A DNA stretch of 64,000 bases from Atopsyche davidsoni (GCA_022113835.1 JAILWY010000011.1:1178001-1242000), one strand, 5' to 3'. Shown: positions 13,462-30,451, counted from the stretch's first letter. Translations and numbers: made by a program. The notes: generated from the letters alone by a model not told the origin.

Positions 13462-13708
13462 GTATATCTGTGAGTCCGCGCCATGGTCGTATTGAAAAAA
13501 TTTTCTTCGCCGTGGAGAAATTGGCTTCCGAGACGTCTGTCCATTTTCCATCACTCTCCGACGGGATTTCATTGTCACCGGAATGATCAATCATTATCCA
13601 TCCATCACTTACTTATTATGACCACTATCTACACTCACACACACACAGTAACTTTTTGGCTCTAGTGTGGATTCTCCGTTCCCCAAATGCGACAATTTTG
13701 CTTAGCAA

Positions 13709-13900
13709 TTTAATATTTTTAACAGAGAGTACTTGGTGGAATTCCATTTTAATATTTTTTTGAATAAAATACATGAGTGATTTTCCACATGCTTGTTTTT
13801 TTTTATTTGTGACCGGTTTCGCCAACCTTTCACGTTGGCATTATAAAACAGTGTTTGATAGTGCCAACGTGAAAGGATGGCAAATAAAAATACCTCGTAT
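13709..13900. mobile_element. Foldback MITE family FB1, copy 4
   Basis: Contains the left flank (AGAGTACTTGGTGGAATTCC), the TGAATAAAATACATGAGTGA arm, GACCGGTTTCGCCAACC, and a GTGCCAACGTGAAAGGATGG complement at the right. The right outer arm is truncated. Confidence 0.7.
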
Positions 13901-13967
13901 ATACAAATCGGTTGCTTTTTTTTAAAGTTATTTATTATTCACACACCAAAATAAAATATGGCGCTCC

Positions 13968-14237
<270 letters not shown>

Positions 14238-16688
14238 GGTGATACTAAAACATGTTTTTGAATAATTAATATTTCATATTTTTACGACGTGAGCTTGCAA
14301 AACTTAAACGTAAATTTAATGCTTGCTTGCATCGCATATTAAACCTAATTTCACTTTTTTCAAATGTCAATAACATAAATATATCTAAACATTTAGACAT
14401 ATAAAAAAGATACTTAAATTATGCCCGTTTAATTTGAGTATGCATTAAGTATTACATGTTGCGTGACCTCAAAATTATATTGCATGTACTGATAATATAT
14501 AAGCCAGTATGATTTTTATTAATATATATGAAAACGGATTATATTTACTTGGCGTCGATTGCTTTCAATACCTATAAAATTGAATAAAATAGTCTATTTG
14601 CCAACATTTTTTGATTAACTGGTCTATTAATGTTTATATTTTATTTCATGTACTTATGTAGTTATTATTATTGTTTCAGGTAAGGCCGCATGTTCATCGG
14701 CATAATGCAATAAAAGAGATGTCGTAAGTCTTAAAAATACTCATATACATGAACTATAATTAACGTGTAATAATAATTAATTATTTAAAATTTTGAATCT
14801 CATAAACTCGCAGATTTTTTTTAAAACTTAAATTAGTTTTATTCGATTTCAACAGTTTACCAGTAATGACTGTTAGTTTCTTTAGTTTCAGACTGCGTCC
14901 GTTTATTCGAATTCTAGCGTTTCAGCTCCTTTATTGGTGGTATCTTCATGAAATGCTTGATTATCTATGCAGTTGAAATTCAATATACAATATTGCTTGA
15001 AATTCTATTATTTTCTGTTTGTTTTGCTTTCCACAAACAAACAAGTCCGAGCAGAACCTAGCCGAGGCCCTCTGAGAGTCGTGACTCCGCCATTCACACC
15101 GGACTGAACAAACCAAGACAACTGAGCTGCCTACACGAGTTGCAACACAACCGACAACTGAACTTGAGATTTATTCGTGGGTGTTGCGCTGCGTTGTATT
15201 TTGAATCTTTCATCTTCGCGTGTTTCAAGTTTCAATCTGTCTCGCTTATTATGTGTATTCGAGCGCACCACTCTAAGCGAGCGGTTTATATATAGAAAAA
15301 AAGCACAACTTGACGCGGCTTAACTCCCAGAAAAATAAGCAACCGACAGTGAAGAGAAACAACCTGCACACGTATCGGAGGAGAGGGTTGCTCGTGTGGT
15401 GCAAAAGGGAAAGCTAGGCTAATGTTTTTGGCCCGCCTCATCGACCATTTTTTTATAATTCGGCCACCGGATTTTAATGACTTTTCGTGTTTTGCCGCTG
15501 CGTAAACGTCGCTTTTATCAGAGCATGAAGTTTTGACTCTCACTCGGTGTCATTTTTTTTTTTTAAATATTTTTTTCGTCGTTTCATTTTTGCTCTAAAC
15601 GTGCGCCGCTTAACTGCATTTCTTCTTTCACGGCAACCGTTTATTTACTCACGCCGCGACACAACTGACATCCGAACGGTAACTAGCCAATGGCATCCTC
15701 TTTTGCATTATTGACTTATACTAAACCACAAAAAAATTAAGCATGAAGGAACGCTGAGAAATGATAAAAATATTCAAACCCAACTGATGGGATTCTTACC
15801 CATACTTCCATGGCTATCGCGGAAAGAACGGATTTTTTAACTTTTCAGATTAATGATTGATTTCATCACTCTCAGATCTGTTACTTTAAATCTTATAATT
15901 TATATTTAATTAGGGCTAGTTTTTAACGATGTTTGAACCACTGCACTTGTCATCGCTGACTTTTTGATTCTCGATTTACCGTCTGTTCACGATCTACATG
16001 TGCGCACTGCTTCCAGCTATCCGACCCATCCATCTCCCTTGAGCGGCCGCATCAATCCACACCTCTGAATCTACCTGTACCTGACTACCTAATAATAAAT
16101 TATTGCAGGACACTTGCTTCGATCAACAAGTATTGTGGCTATTTTCTAAAGTATCCGTCGAGAAACCATGAATTCATTGACTGTATTTTTCAAAACCCTT
16201 ATACAATCATGCTAAATGCGACAACAAATATTTAAATTAATTACGCATAGTCATATATGTTTTAGACCAGGTCTACGTTTTTTTAATTTTCTGACTTTAT
16301 ATTTTGGTTTTATAGTTATTTAGGAAAAAGCAAGGTTTATAGCTTTGATGATAAAAAATATATATATTTTCATTCGGACAGCTAGACTTTGGCTAGATTT
16401 ATGACATCATTAAAACACAGTTTCCTAAACTTACTTTACATAATGACAACAATTTTTTAAAAATCGGTTTAAACGACAGCTATTTATGATTTGATTTTTT
16501 CTGTGTATTGTTTTGACACCTTAACATTGATTTGATTTTTGACGTAATTAAAATGCAGTTTACTTAGATCTCTTCTAGCGAATGACTGCATTCAACGCAA
16601 TCTGCTTTAAACGCGTCATTAGTATAATTTCTGCCACATTTCCCTTCACCACAATAAGACTTGCAACAGTTTCGATTCGTAGTAGAGT

Positions 16689-16781
16689 ATCACCTGTCCA
16701 GGTACTCCATTCAGCATTGCGTTACCGCGTCGAATTCCCGGCGACACCGGAGGATCCGAGTTCGAGTCCAAATCAGGTGAT
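16689..16781 (+). repeat. tRNA-like sequence, possibly SINE head
   Basis: The ends ATCACCTG and CAGGTGAT can pair as an 8-bp acceptor-like stem. A GAGTTCGAGTCC stretch resembles a pol III B box. The D and anticodon arms are not convincing and the total is 93 nt, so this is at best a tRNA-derived repeat. Confidence 0.3.
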
Positions 16782-16949
16782 AAAATTAAGTAGCTTTTAC
16801 GCGACGACAGGGCACTATTAATCACGTGGAGATAATATATTAATGCCTTTAATTGTAAATGGTGAGACCTTAAGTAGTAGTCGCCCAGTACACATGGTGC
16901 TTAAAAAATCACACCACAACCTGACAGTAGACAAATTATATATATATCG

Positions 16950-17365
16950 TACAGTAATATCCTGCTTTACGCGACCCCGTTATGCGCGGTTTCACTATAA
17001 CGCGAATTTCACATTTCGCGTTAGAATGCCTCGTATTACGCGAATTTCTTATTTAAGAATGTGTATGAACATAATGTAGTCATCGACTTCTCTTAACAAT
17101 TAAAAACAGCGTTGGGTGTTATGAACGTATTTTACAAGAACGTAAAAGAAACGCTACCCAAAAGACAATAAATGTATTTGTCAGCAAAAATAACATGTAT
17201 TATGTGTTTTTAGAATTAAAGTGATTGATTCAAATGATTCGTATTTTTTTGTATTCAGTTTTGACTATGTATGTATGTTTAATCGTAAACCCCGATATAC
17301 GCGAATATCACTTAACGCGATTTTTTCCGCAACGTATCCCTCGCGTAAAGCGGAGTATTTCTGTA
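16950..17365. mobile_element. pogo/Tigger-like MITE with TA target duplication
   Basis: The ends TACAGTAATATCCTGCTTTA and (complement of right end) TACAGAAATACTCCGCTTTA form imperfect 25-bp inverted repeats, each closing on a TA dinucleotide. The interior carries repeated ACGCGAAT/CGCGAATTTC motifs, a known feature of Tigger-type elements that encode spaced CG-rich motifs. It is non-coding, about 412 bp. Confidence 0.65.
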
Positions 17366-19362
17366 TATATTTATATATATATATATACTAAATTGCTTCT
17401 ATGCCACTGATTCGTAGTATTTTTTTTCCTGTTGAATTTAAAGCCATATCCCATGGATGGAAAGCATATATGCCTTCCACCAGACCACGAGTAGTCGTAT
17501 ATAATCACTTTTAAAAAAACTGCATTGTTTTGATTGCGATATGAAAGTGCATTTCAAAAAGTGCAGCAGTCATTTGGGAGCAGGTCATTGTGCAATTCCG
17601 TTGGTATGCCAACTGTCGTAGTAGCATGGGAACTGGGAGATGCATGTTAATGCACAACTTGGCGATTCTGTCAAGGTGTCATTAAATTGACGATTGTCAC
17701 GCCTCGCAGCGCAGGGGTTTACAGTTTGCTTGTACCTTGAGGTATAGTAATAATATTTCTGTACATATTTTAATGGAATTCTAAGTATTTTTTTTTTCAA
17801 ACATATTAGGTATATTGATGCAATGTATTATATTTTTATTTAATTTAATATCATTACTTTCAACGTATTTAAAAAGACAACCTCGGTTTATAATAAAGGC
17901 TGTTGCGATATTTTGATTATTCTTTTCAACAATGACACTTTATACTCCATACCGCGATTACACTGCGTCTTTAATGATGATGGAGCAGTTGACATCACGC
18001 CATGGCGATTGCGCAGCTAAAAATTATATTCATTACTCTAAGACTAGAATTAGCGGGTTGTTAAGTCCCATGGTGGCCCATCAGTTTTAAGAGATGAGGA
18101 ATACATTTTTACACTCTGTAAGTTTTTTTTGCCTGTTGTATACATTGCAAATTGAGCACATCTGATTATGAGTCTTTAGAGTAATTAAAATCAATTAAAA
18201 TAAATTATAAACGACAATATTCAATTAATTATTTCAATTTAGATTTCATTTTATCACGAAAGAATAATAAGTACAAAATTACACAAAACATTGCGTAATT
18301 TATTGTGATAATAAATAATTGCATTAATTTTATGAGAATAAGTAATATTGCTTAAATAAATGTATTTTGTGTTATGTTGGGGTGTTTTTTTGGTTGTATG
18401 CTGCACAGCGGTTTGTGTCTCCTGTTTCGGTGTCGGTACCAGGACCAAAATGTCGAAAGACAGAAACCACTACACAGCATAACACCCAAGAAATCCCAAG
18501 TTAATTTTTATTTATTGTTTAAATTCGTCTATTGCTTTTAAATAAGTGTTCATATTATATATGTACTTATAGTCGCTTCCATCGATCGTAAGCCAGGCTT
18601 AAAACGGACGAATTTACCAACTTTTCACTCGCATGACCCAGTTTCTTTTTCATGTTCTGGTTTTCCACTGCTTTAATACCCACTTACATAACCCAAGTTA
18701 TAAATATTTTTAGTGTCGTTACGAGGCAGGTTGGCGTAGGTTCATGTATAAAGCGACATTCTTCTCTGAGAGAAGTAGAAGACCGCTAAGAAATAAACAG
18801 GGAGGAAAGCATTCAAGGGCAGTTGCGACTGTCCGCATTTAATCGCCAAGTTATAGCTTTTTTGATGTTATAGCTAATGATTAACTTCTCTGTCTTCGGA
18901 CTGATATAATCGTTATTTTTAAAAAAACTCATTTTTCTACTTTGGGGCTTATATTTATATATATAGATTACACTGTCATGTTATTTTAAAATAAATAATT
19001 ATGTGGAGATCTAGCTGTGGGCATTTAAAACACCAAGTCTCATTTCAGAATATTATCGTGCTTGTGCTAAACGTCGCTAGATGCCACTTTTTATTTTATG
19101 TGCTATTAATAGTCTCACCATTGAATTAATACAGAGTAAATACATTAATATGGCACGTGTAATTATTACTGTATTTTAATAAAAACCACTGAACTTCTAT
19201 AGGTTAGATTTTTTTTGATGTTTTGATGGTGACGACACCGTTCACCCTGAAAAAAAATTAAAAAGTCACTTTATTCAATCTATTGCCGATTTTATTTAAT
19301 CATTTATATATATCCTCTAGATCTAGATCAATCGGTTTGACTACAGATGTTGTATTAAACAG

Positions 19363-21326
19363 TTAATGTGTGTTGTTAGCACCCAGCCAATCTTCCTTGA
19401 TCATGTCTGCTGCCTTCTCCCCGATCATGATGCTGGGAGCGTTGGTGTTCCCCCTGACTATATCGGGCATGATGCTCGCGTCCACGACCCTGACTCCAGC
19501 GACCCCGTAGATCTTGAGCCTCGGGTCCACCACGGCGTTAGTGTCTCCCATGGGACCCATCCTTGCCGTGCTCACCGGGTGGTAGACTGTGGTACACAAG
19601 TGTTGGAAAGTGCACATCCAATAAGCGTCACTCTTAAACGCGTATGGCTTGCATTCAGATATGTTCAGTCTCTCGATCGTAGCCCCGAATTTCTTAAACG
19701 TGGGAGAGTCCTCTAGCTTCTCTGCAAAGGCTGCTCCTCTAAGTATCGCCTTGATATCATCATCATGGTCCAAATAGTTAGCGTACATCAAAGGGTCGTC
19801 CATAGGGTCTGTGCTATTCAACAATACTACTCCTGATGATTTAGGGCGCAACAGTGTAGGAATCACTCCCAGCAACTCCTTTTTTGTATTCAACTCCATC
19901 AGCATGCTGGATATTTCTTCATTGAAACCGGTGGAATGCAGGAACGATGGCATCAGAAGAGCATCTTTCACCGTGTGTCTCATGTGATGGTACTGTATGT
20001 CGGGCGCTTCAGAGCCGTCATCAAGTGTGTTTATAAATCCTATCACCTCGCTGAGATCCGTGCCCGCGAATGGACCAGTCCGGCTTGTCAAGTATTGCAG
20101 CATCAGCTGAGGAATATCCGCTTGGGATATCTCCGTCTGCTCCATCTTGCTGGCTGTAAAGTAAATCGGACACATCATGTGGTCTTTCAGATTCTTCCCC
20201 ACCGGTAAATCCGCGATGACCTTGATCTTATGCTTCTCCAGGTGCTCCTTGGGACCTATGCCGGACAGCATGAGGATCTGCGGCGTGTTTATCGCACCCG
20301 CGGAAACTATGACTTCTTTGTCAGCTTTGACTATAATTTCTTTGTCCTCTCCTATTTTGACTTCTATTCCTACAACTTTTTTATTATCATTACTGAATAT
20401 TAACCTTGTCACGTGAGCATGTCTCACAATGTGCAAGTTGTCGTTTTGCTTTCCTTCCAAGAAGGCCCACGCAGAGCTCCATCTTTTCCCCGAGCTGGTG
20501 GTGCTGAGAGCGTGGGTGATTCCTAGCTGACTTTTTCCGTTGATGTCCATCGAAATGCTGGATCCGCTCTCGTTCCACCCTTTCATAAGTATCTCGTTCC
20601 ATTGACTAGCCGTTCTGTACCTTTCCACGCGGAGATTTCCATTAAACCCGTGGTACTCGGAGAGGCTCGGGTCGCTCTGTATGTCTTTGTCGTTGAGCGC
20701 TTCTGCTTTCTTGAAGTAGCCGAGCACGGACTCGTAGCCCCAGCCGGGGTTCCCCAGCTGCTCCCACTCGTCATAGTCGGCCCGGTTGCCCCTCACGTAC
20801 AGCATGGCGTTGATGGCGCTGCAGCCTCCCAACGTCTTCCCTCTGGGCCAGGGGGATCTCTTGCCAATCATTCCTTGGAACATGCGGGGATCTTGTTCTG
20901 TTGTGTAATTCCAGTCCACGTATGTTTTGTGTGTACCAAAGATCATCCCTGGTATCTAAAAAAATAATAATTTCAATCGTTTTACGTCATCGCCGTTGTT
21001 TCTGTCAATCTGCGTGAACTTCATAAGCTCGTTTGCTTTACCTCGGTGTCTATGGAGGGCTCGCCCCCCGCCTCCAGCAGCAGCACGCGCCAGGCGCGGT
21101 GCTCGGCCAGGCGGTGTGCCAGGGTGGCCCCAGCAGACCCGGCGCCCACCACTATGAAGTCATAGGCGGGGCTGTCTGCCGCCAGGAGTTCGGAGCCCCG
21201 GTCCGCGGGCCAGTCCCCGCCCAGGGCGCAGTACGCGGCCACGAATGTCTGCACCAGCCCGCCCAGCACCACCCCTGACAAGCCCCCGATGTAAGGGCAT
21301 ATGCCCTGCATCGCCTCTTGCAGCAT
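19363..21326 (-). CDS. Gene A: GMC oxidoreductase (glucose dehydrogenase-like)
   Basis: FAD-dependent oxidoreductase, 625 residues, from coding exons 21042-21326 and 19363-20955 joined over an 86-bp GT-AG intron in phase 0 (IDTE then IPGM). Residues 1-45 are hydrophobic and look like a signal peptide or anchor. GAGSAG at 61-66 binds the FAD ADP moiety, WPRGKTLGG at 131-139 is GMC signature 1 and [17 protein letters not shown] at 313-329 is signature 2. The active-site histidine is in HPV (554), with GNTNAP near 597-602. Length is normal for the insect family. The ATG at 21326 is chosen because C, D and E start at the same residue; a TTCTAG acceptor two bases upstream implies a separate 5' UTR exon. 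TTTATT at 19270 and 19291 gives AATAAA signals downstream. It is the most diverged of the A/C/D/E subgroup. The substrate is not inferable. Confidence 0.92.
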
Positions 21327-23753
21327 ACCTAGAATCAAAACCAGTATACCAATCATCTCTTCTCTGACTTTCTTGACACTGAGTACACCCATATAATCAC
21401 ATTTTTTGATCCCCTAAAGTACGGCCATTTAAAAGTTCTTATAAATTCTTAATAATGGGTGTAAAAGAAATGGATCCATTGATTGCCACGCGTACAAGAG
21501 AGAAGCAGCAAACTTGCGTATTTAATAAACACGGTTTTATTTTCAATATATATTTGTTGTGTGTATTATATACAATGTCAATAAAATATATCATACGTTG
21601 GGCAAAAACTTAATATGCGTAGTAGTAAATAAATTTTAAATATTTGCTGTGGTAATCTATCTCAAAACTTACCGTACGTCCCTTATATATACTTACCGTG
21701 ATTAATTTTAGGTTGTTATATAATAGCAACACTGCTAACTTGTGTATATTTATATTTGTTTACTGTATTATTATAAAAACTATTGTGTAGTTTTGGGCAC
21801 AATTTGAAAAATCAATCGACACATCCACAACCTGCCCGCTACAGCGCGCCCAGTGGTCAGGGCTACCGTGTGCCTATGGTTTTTATCGGGTGCCTCTTCA
21901 GTGGTTTCAAACCCCAGCAGAACACCAAGCTTATACAGGAGGGCTGCAATTCATGAACAACTTGATTTTAATTTTGCTTTCTAGTTTGGCCAGCCGTTGC
22001 TATTAGATTTACTTCTTTATGTAATTTGGGTATTGTCCTGCGTTTTAATTTCAAGTTTTCTACGATTCGGTTTCAGTATTTTAAAATTAAAAATCCTTAA
22101 AGATATTATTATCTCGTTAGAAATCTTTCATATAGATGACCGTAAAATGGAAATCAATCATTGTTTAAATTTCGTTCGACGATACCTCTGTTGGACGATA
22201 AAGCTCTTGTTTATAGTGGAAAAACCAGTAGTCTCTACAATAATTAAACTTTGCTTATAATCATATTAAATAATTCTATTGCAGTGTTGTTTTCAGTATA
22301 TTGGTATTTTGGTGTAGTTATTATTTCTTCCGTGAATTTCACTATATTTACCAAAGTATTGAAAATAATAACAAATCAAATATCAGTCACTTTCGAAAGC
22401 TTGCTTTATCACTTTACGTGTGGTGAAAATAATATTAATCAACGATTTCACAATCATTATAATTTTTTGCAATTAATTGCTTTGCAACTGAAAAATAGTT
22501 TTGAATTATTGAAAAAAAAAAAAACATGTGTGTCGATTTTGTTTAATGCATATTAAATGTTTTACTTATTTTGATTCTCTTGCATTGACTAAGGAACCCT
22601 TTAGTCGATAATCACCTGTGTTTACTATTTGACCAATAAGTCATTTTCCGCAATGCACGTAATCACTCTTATTTGTGCCGCATTAAAAATCATTAAACCT
22701 TGTAAATCATATACTTTTTTTATTTGGTAAATACTGTAATTAAATTTAATGATTATTTGTTACTATACGAGTATGATCAAATCGATTGTTGCTTGAGTGA
22801 TTATGCCGCATTCAGTAATTTTGAATTTGTCTGATGCAATTATACTATTTATTCCTATATTTCCGCCTGGACAATAACGACTCGCAAACAACGTACTGCT
22901 TATCAAAATAAAAATAAAAATTAGCATTCCTATATGGTTATCATTGCAGGTATACTAGATTTCTTCAACAGTAGATCTTAAGCGAATCTGTACCAGAATA
23001 TTTCTATTTGTTGCAAGGGATGCAAAAATCAGAGGAGAGTATTTTACTAAACCAGCTAAATGGTGATCTAATTCCCAAAAGTCATTATACCTGTTCTAAC
23101 AAAATGCGTGCTTTTCTTTTATAAGTCATAGCTGGCAAAGTCATATGTTAAAGTCATTAAGTTTCAAACAGGTGGCTGGGGGAATGGGTGTGAAGAGAAT
23201 CAAAGATCAGTCATCTTAATTGCAATTTAAATTAATTAAAACACTTGATGTACTTATATAAATACTGTTTATTCAAATCTATTTCTATTAGTGTAAAATA
23301 TTATTTAGTTGTTGTATTAAAAACATTAAAATTGATAAAAAGAAAATCGCAGATTTTCTAAATGTGCTGTCGACTCCAATTTCACATGACTCGTCAAGTT
23401 GCAAAAGCTGCTCTAAGTATATAAAAATACAATTTTTAATGTTGAAATATGTTGGGTTTATTTTCATTTAAATTTCATTGACTACGAGACGTTGTGATAT
23501 AATCGATATATTACTTTATATAGTTTTTGAAGATTTTTACAAAAAAACATTAACGTCTGTTTTTACGTCCACGACAGGTTGGCCTAATTTGTTTCACTCC
23601 ACACTTAAACAAGTACGAGATGAAAGAGATACTGAAAAAGTCCTCGAAATAGAAAGCGCTTTAAAAAAATATATATCGTTTAATATTTTGCTGTTAGTAT
23701 TCGATGTTTTTGCAAGTTGACGTCTCATGTGCGCTGTGAAATAAAAACGGTTA
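21327..23753. other. Intergenic region between genes A and B
   Basis: AT-rich with no recognisable gene, RNA or repeat. It presumably holds the 5' UTR exon and promoter of A. Open frames up to about 100 codons (21997-22260, 22251-22556) are low-complexity and give no match I recognise. The region is not homologous by eye to the DNA upstream of C, D or E. Confidence 0.5.
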
Positions 23754-25880
<2,127 letters not shown>

Positions 25881-26620
25881 CCTCAGTCTAGTTTGTTTCA
25901 CTAGAAATACCTGAAAGAATATATAAATATATATGACTCTATAACTTAATATATAATAATCACCGTAATGGTTTAAATTCACCGCTTGTTTATTTCTAGT
26001 TCATAAACAGCTAACTATTATAGTAATGACATTGACTTGCTTAACATCTCATGATATATGTGCTGTCACATATATTATAGTATTTTTCTATACCCATGTT
26101 ATCATCCGATTATTATCTAAGTACTGAAACGATACTCGCTCTCCTTTTTTTTGTTTAATCCGTAACTAATAAAATATTCATTCCTATTGATTTCTCCTAA
26201 AAAAAATACCATATCTGAAAACATTCGTGGTTGTTAAGTGATTTATAAAACTGAAATCAATGAAATATTATTTTCTGATATTTTTTATCTATTATAAAAG
26301 TGTATGCATGTATGTATGTCACTTTGGATTATATATAAAGTATAATTTATAAAAGAATCATCTTTTGTTCTGAGACCTACATATGAAAATTTAATACATT
26401 AAGAACATTTGATGTTAATTAAATGAAGTATAAAATATTTTTTTTACTCAACGTGATAAGTCAAACACTTTCATAGCATAATAATATAATTTCACCGTAC
26501 TTAAAAATAAAATATATATATAGAACGATCGCATAACAAAATAAAATAAATTGCTTCACAAAATATCTAATGTCAAAAATACAATGCACTATATACACAA
26601 CACTCAATTACAGGACATAC

Positions 26621-26850
26621 TTGCGAATTCGATTATTCGTGATTGCACTGCGATGACTTCAACTTGTATGCTCGTTTGCCGGTTACTTGTATGCCGGTTT
26701 CTGTGCCCGTGCATCGGGAAGCCCTCGCTCCAGCAGCTGTCTCCTGAGAATGCTCTGCACCAGCCGGCCGGCTCGCCTGTGCGTCCTACCCACCGCGGCG
26801 TGGCGTCAAGTGTTGCCGGAGACGCTCGTGTGCGCGTCCGCTTAGCCAAT
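26621..26850 (-). promoter_or_regulatory. Possible 5' non-coding exon and promoter of gene B
   Basis: This GC-rich block in AT-rich surroundings lies 0.7 kb upstream of the first coding exon of B. On the minus strand it ends in a good donor, TTCGCAA then GTATGT (boundary at 26621), which could splice to the acceptor at 25911. A GCAGTGCA stretch near 26645 resembles an arthropod initiator, but the transcription start cannot be fixed. It has no convincing coding frame. Confidence 0.35.
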
Positions 26851-27815
26851 TTTATCATTCAAATTATTTTTAAACTTCACGTATCAAATAATTTATTAAA
26901 AAAAAAAAATACGTATAAAAAATGCCAAAAATCATTCATATTATGATACATTTGAGAATGAACGCCTGAGAAGACGTGAATCAGAAAATCTTAGAATTTT
27001 AGTGTTTTGAGTGTTGTGCATACACAAAAATATAAATATTATACAAAGTGTACAAAAAATCAAATTAATTATTAGATTGTTAGCGTTAATTATTGATATA
27101 CTAGAAATGCTGCCCGTCACAGAATGACGTTTTCGGAGGCATTTTGAGTTATTAATGATGTGATTAATAATTTCTAACGCAATTTCGATAAAAAAATAAA
27201 ACTGGTACTTGTGTCAAGCTGACATAAACTGAAAATTTCTAAGAAGCATCAAAATTTGTTTTTTTGTAAAAGTTCTAAATTTGAAATTCTCGGGTTGAAC
27301 AATAAAATCCTATAATTCGTACATATTGAAACTCGCTGAAGCATATTTATATAGTTTTATTAAATTAGTTTATGAATGAAAATATTATCCTATCGTCTTG
27401 AAATTCGGCACATAGCTGCGGAAAAATTTACTAAACTTGCGTGCAAAAAATCAGCGTTGTATCTTTTAAGATATTCTATAGAAAACCAAAAAATGAAACA
27501 AACACACACACAATGGATATTATTATAGTAGATTATGTATGTTTATTTAATATAGTAAATAAATCACTCGTCAACAAAAGCATATTAGCCGATATCATGT
27601 CATGGTGGATTTTATTTCTTACGTCCGATCAATAACTTAATTCATTGCTTTTGTGTAGCGCGTTAGTAATCTGCTTGATTCATAGCTGTTTTGAAAAAAA
27701 AAAAAATACCAAGATATAATTTTGATACATTTTTTTTTATCAACAAGTCGTCTTGGTACAATGTGCCAATAAGTATTTTTCAAGAAGATTCGCTGTGTTA
27801 AAGTACTTCAAGATG

Positions 27816-27821
<6 letters not shown>

Positions 27822-27856
<35 letters not shown>
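27822..27856 (+). repeat. (TA)n microsatellite
   Basis: About 17 uninterrupted TA units. Confidence 0.9.
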
Positions 27857-27860
<4 letters not shown>

Positions 27861-30082
27861 TATATGTAAGATGCTAATACTCATTTCCGGTGCTCCGCCA
27901 TGACTTTGCCGTGTCCAGCACGTCTCCCCGGCGGGTGTAAATCTCGCAGAATTACGTGGGACTTCTGGAACAGCGCAACATTGTATATGAAAAAAACAAA
28001 TAGCGAGATAAGCAATGCAAACGGCAATGAAATGCTGAACACACTTCTCATCTCTAGCTAAGTACCCTTTATGTTTGTGGAGTAATCTGCGATACGGTTA
28101 CTTCTGAAAATAGCATATGCTTTGTTTTCAACTCATACCAAGACCTCGGATCAGCAAGGTTGAATAATCTTCTCTCCCTCCCGAACTGTTCTCTCTAAAA
28201 CTCTTAAAATGATTATTATTATATATTTTTATGTCTGTATTTTCATTCACAATGATTTGTTGTATATATAGTACAATATTTAGGTTATCGATATACATGA
28301 ATCGATAACTTAAATATTCTAAATAGTGATTGTAATATGTTGAAAGCGAAACCAAGGTTCACCATCTGCAATTAAAATTTTAATGCAAAAAGGTATTAAA
28401 ATTACAGTATATCTTCAACAAAGATCAATAGGGGCTTCGGTTTAAAATGCATATGCGTACTAAGGATATAATAATTTCGTCAGTTAGTGGTAGCCTTTAA
28501 CTCTTGAGTCTCCAACCGGACGTTCAATTAGGTCGCAGTTTCCTAGCCGATCTTTAATTGAAGGGTTTTAATAGCTGCGGATTGGCATCAATAGCTCGTC
28601 GTGAAGTGAATCAAATTATAAACAGGGCGGCGAGTTGCGTTCGCTGGCTTGTATGACTGATACAATTATAGCAACCTTTACTCGCTCGCCAACCGTGGGG
28701 TCTAGGACTCGATTACCGGTGCAGAGATGAGAGTCGAAATTGTAACTGTAAAAAGTTAATTGACAAGTCAACTGATGCCCGACACACCCTACACACAACA
28801 ATACGAATTCCGGAGACGTATCAAGCCGTATTGGATCATGTTGCTTGCCTGCCTGTCTCTTCTCATTATTCCACTCTTACAGTGTAGTTGGTCATAGATC
28901 TCACGCGCTCAGTTATTCCTTCCTCAGAATGTCTTCCATTCGTTTTAAAATAAAAAAAATAAAAAATTCCCTGGTGAACCGAACTATAGTAATGTTTTTT
29001 TTTTAATTATTCAAGCTATTTTTAATGACATTAAAATTTCATGAGTAAATGTTTGAAAAGGTGAACAGTAAGCAATAAAACAAAGTGCATTGGCTAGTCT
29101 ACAACTTTGTATTATGTTGATTTTTAAATCTTCAAAGTAATTAATCATGAAAACTCTTGTGTTACAAAATAAATATGTACTTGTATTTTTTGTTTCGTTT
29201 TTCAGTAGAATACGATTTTTTTTTATTACGAAGAATATTTGCATGTCTTCCTGTGTGATGGAATAAAGCCCAGAACTTGTATATTATTGACAGAAAAAAG
29301 AATTTCTATTTCGTCTGAAGATGTTGATAACATTATTTTTGAATATCATTTTATAAATATTAGTTCTCGTTGTATTCTCTTTCCTGTATCAATTCATGAA
29401 GATTTTACTTATTTTGTTGGATTTGTGATCAAATGTTTAGTTGCTTAGCGACGGGATATTTTTTTGTATCTAACAATTCGTTGGAATTGCAAATTAACAC
29501 CAATAAACAAGCGTATCTTCGACATTAAAATCATTTTATATTTAACAAAGTGCGGTTTACTGTAATCGTGTGCTGTCATAAAAGATCGGGATGCGTATTA
29601 AGATTTATGATTTTTTTATTGTTATAATATCATATATTACAGAAAAAAGCTATATTTTTTTACGAATATATGTTGCTTGTCCCTCATGAAAAATTATAAT
29701 TGTTCTCTCGTACAAATATTGTTCTCAAGTACAAATATTTTTCTTTTTATTTCAGGTGAGTGTTGGGTGGACCGTGCCTCCATTTTCATTACCGAAGGCT
29801 TCTCGTGAATACGTGTCGGTATGATTGCTATTTTTATTTATAATATGTTTTTTTGGGTGTGTAATCTTGCGATAAAAAATTGAAACATTAGACTTGTTAT
29901 TTTATCATGTTACCGTTATATATCAATAGATGTCACTTTTATAAAATAAAATTTAAAAAAAAACATTTTTTACCTAATCTATAGTAAAGTGTCTCTCAGT
30001 CAAAACAATGACCCGATGATTTATCGTTATATATATAAAACAAGTAAACGATAAAATGTTTACATTCATTTTATTACACTAC

Positions 30083-30451
30083 TTAATACCTCCTCAGACC
30101 CGACTTCTTATTTCATGGAACAAAAAACCATGCACATTTTCAGTACAAATGAACCCAAGTGAGTAAGATCACTTTCATTATTTTTATACATTTATAAAAT
30201 AAAATCACTTAATTATATCAAAATAGAACGTGACGTACCTGGACCGACGCGCCCGAACTGTGACCTCTTGCAAGAATGACATAAATACAAATATTACTCG
30301 ATAAATGGCGACACTTGCAAGACTATACTAATAAATATGAAACACATTACGATGTTCAGATGTCCCCAATGTAAATAAGTCGAAAATGGATTTTTTAAGA
30401 AGGTCTGAACTTTGTGTACACTATAATGAGCACCGGGTCTGAGGAGGTTAA
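30083..30451. mobile_element. piggyBac-like MITE flanked by TTAA
   Basis: Inverted ends CCTCCTCAGACCCG (left, 30089) and CGGGTCTGAGGAGG (right, to 30447) are each flanked by TTAA (30083-30086 and 30448-30451), the target duplicated by piggyBac-type elements. The left end has two additional bases before the repeat. The interior (about 360 bp) is non-coding. Assignment rests on the TTAA and the short inverted ends only. Confidence 0.5.

Noticed and set aside
26604..26858. 84-codon minus-strand frame
   Set aside because: It lies in the GC-rich block that is better explained as a 5' non-coding exon or promoter of gene B; the peptide has no family resemblance.
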